Made by a program: the position numbers and the translations under genes
Shown here: positions 5,897 through 7,007 of the stretch, piece after piece
Position numbering within the stretch: the first letter of the stretch is position 1
Layout: each line of letters begins with the position of its first letter
DNA from: JBDTMC01 sp039934475
Lineage (GTDB): Bacteria > Acidobacteriota > Terriglobia > Bryobacterales > Bryobacteraceae
Length of the DNA stretch: 7,007 nucleotides
Reading direction: 5' to 3'
Assembly: GCA_039934475.1 (NCBI GenBank)
Contig: JBDTMC010000417.1
Coordinates: 1-7,007, forward strand
Notes under the pieces: generated by a model
Told to the model about the DNA's origin: nothing
What the model saw: the letters and a program-made list of their open reading frames with translations, nothing else
Databases searched by the model: none

Positions 5897-7007
5897 GTGG
5901 CACAAGTTTACACAATTCACATTCATGCTATTCCGCTCTCTGATGACGACGGTGGCCGTAGTAATACAGTGACGGCTGAGCGTTTTGCGGCGGAAATTCA
6001 GGAGGCAAGCGAACATTTAAAGCCCGCTGACATTCGCTTCGCCTTTGATCCAAAGGCTGACTGGAAACCTCGCAAAGACTCCGCCCTGAACAGTCTCACT
6101 AACGGCGGGGGAGGTAAGTGGTGGGAGGCCGCTAACAAGGTGGCGGCAGAACATCGCGGAAAGCTGGTCATCTTTCTGCGTTGGGGTTCCGCGGCCGACA
6201 AGCCGGCGCAAAACTGGTTCGCCTACCCGCCGGATACCGGCCAGGACGTGCCGGCGCTCGCCAAGCTACCCTTCGACAATATCGATTTCGTGGCCATCAC
6301 CAACCAGGCGAAACAATTCGGCAACGGCGCCGGTATCATCCTTGCGCATGAGATCGGTCACTACCTCGGCTTGTTCCACACCCATCCGGGATGGGGACTC
6401 ACCTCCACGGCCACAATCATCCAACTCGTGAAAGACCAAGGGGCCAAGGGATTGAACGGAGACTTGCTTTCCGACACGCCCAACGATCCTGGAATCACCT
6501 ACTACAAGGAAAAAGTGGATACGGACCTCTGTGGCGGTCCCGCCAGCTTCACGATTGAAGGCGTCAGTTTCCAACCTGATCGCCAGAATGTGATGAGCTA
6601 CTTCTCCGGCTGCCAGCCTCCCGTCACCATCACCAGGCAACAAGTAGCAGTCATCCGCAAGACTTTGCAGCATAAGACGCGCACGCACCTGATTGAGGCC
6701 AGCCGCGGCACTCGGTATGCCGGAGTGTTTCGCGCGGGTACCGATGAATCGGCACTTTGGGTCGGCGACGATTGGGAGGGATTCCAGGCCAAATGGAAGG
6801 AACTCGATAAAGACGGCCTACGCCTCGTTGACATCGAAACGTACATGTTGGACGGCAAGCGCCGCTACGCCGGAGTGTTTCGCGCGGGCACCGATGAGCA
6901 AGCACTTTGGGTGGGCGACGACTGGGACGGGTTTCACGACAAGTGGAAGGAACTATCCGGCAAGGGTCTGCGATTGGTAGACATTGAGACCTATCTCGAA
7001 CGCGGCA
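5897..7007 (+). CDS. Metzincin zinc protease (pappalysin/M43-like) with C-terminal BTRD1-like repeats, runs off the right edge
   Basis: The visible 370 residues form a zinc-dependent protease followed by repeats. An alpha/beta N-terminal part (MAQVYTIHIHAIPLSDDDG onward) leads to the metzincin zinc site HEIGHYLGLFHTH at 151-163. H151, H155 and H161 would be the zinc ligands and E152 the general base. A DTP motif follows at 193-195 and a Met-turn NVMSYF at 231-236, with M233. Cysteines C212 and C239 are placed to form a disulfide across this region, as in pappalysins. From residue 273 come two 50-residue units, RYAGVFRAGTDExALWVGDDW then a KWKEL and a GLRLVDIETY block. They resemble bacterial tandem repeat domain 1 (PF17660), known from polyglycine hydrolases. 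No signal peptide, propeptide or cysteine switch is visible, although metzincins usually act outside the cell. The true C-terminus lies beyond the window. Gene context gives no substrate. Confidence 0.87.
   Translation, partial: MAQVYTIHIHAIPLSDDDGGRSNTVTAERFAAEIQEASEHLKPADIRFAFDPKADWKPRKDSALNSLTNGGGGKWWEAANKVAAEHRGKLVIFLRWGSAADKPAQNWFAYPPDTGQDVPALAKLPFDNIDFVAITNQAKQFGNGAGIILAHEIGHYLGLFHTHPGWGLTSTATIIQLVKDQGAKGLNGDLLSDTPNDPGITYYKEKVDTDLCGGPASFTIEGVSFQPDRQNVMSYFSGCQPPVTITRQQVAVIRKTLQHKTRTHLIEASRGTRYAGVFRAGTDESALWVGDDWEGFQAKWKELDKDGLRLVDIETYMLDGKRRYAGVFRAGTDEQALWVGDDWDGFHDKWKELSGKGLRLVDIETYLERG
6713..7007 (+). repeat. 150-base in-frame tandem repeat inside the metalloprotease gene
   Basis: Unit 1 spans 6713-6862 and unit 2 starts at 6863 and is cut at the edge, giving a period of exactly 150 bases or 50 codons. 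The copies share an identical 20-base block, GCCGGAGTGTTTCGCGCGGG, at 6719-6738 and 6869-6888, and TGGAAGGAACT further on. Between these blocks most differences are third-position or conservative changes. Each unit encodes one repeat of the predicted BTRD1-like domain. More copies probably follow outside the window. Confidence 0.9.

Noticed and set aside
5998..6688. Several minus-strand open frames opposite the metalloprotease
   Set aside because: They are antisense shadows. The plus strand encodes an unbroken protease with all key motifs.

Overview
The window looks like a chromosomal stretch from a GC-rich soil-type bacterium. The best guess is an acidobacterium of the Solibacter/Bryobacter kind. 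This rests on the mix of genes (an exported serine hydrolase, a Tat-exported six-bladed propeller, a YdeI/OmpD-associated protein and a winged-helix AlkZ-like protein). It is an inference, because no marker gene is present.

The left two thirds (1-4503) holds five genes in a row on the minus strand, separated by gaps of only 13 to 45 bases, so they are probably co-transcribed. In transcription order they are: a YdeI/OmpD-associated protein (3889-4503), an exported SxxK serine hydrolase (2634-3875), a winged-helix protein related to the AlkZ/YcaQ DNA glycosylases (1581-2606), an unrecognised exported protein with two glycine-rich hydrophobic segments (663-1535), and a class B Dyp-type heme peroxidase (1-636). 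The peroxidase leaves the window just before its expected heme-ligating histidine. No shared pathway is obvious for the five genes. The last two, the unknown exported protein and the peroxidase, may be a functional pair.

Between this block and the plus-strand genes lies a short leftover of an amidase C-terminus (4533-4724). It marks a past deletion or rearrangement next to the start of the minus-strand block. Any promoter for that block must lie in or near this remnant.

The right third reads on the plus strand. A Tat-exported NHL/six-bladed beta-propeller protein (4767-5771) is followed by a 125-base intergenic region with a three-copy 10-base repeat. After that comes a metzincin zinc protease of the pappalysin (M43) type (from 5897 to beyond the right edge). 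This protease begins with GTG, has an excellent ribosome binding site, shows no signal peptide, and carries at least two 50-residue repeats resembling bacterial tandem repeat domain 1. It is the most unusual gene here.

I found no RNA genes, CRISPR arrays, insertion sequences or convincing intrinsic terminators. Nothing in the window proves a new multi-gene system. The strongest leads are the repeat-bearing leaderless metalloprotease and the unknown exported protein next to the peroxidase.
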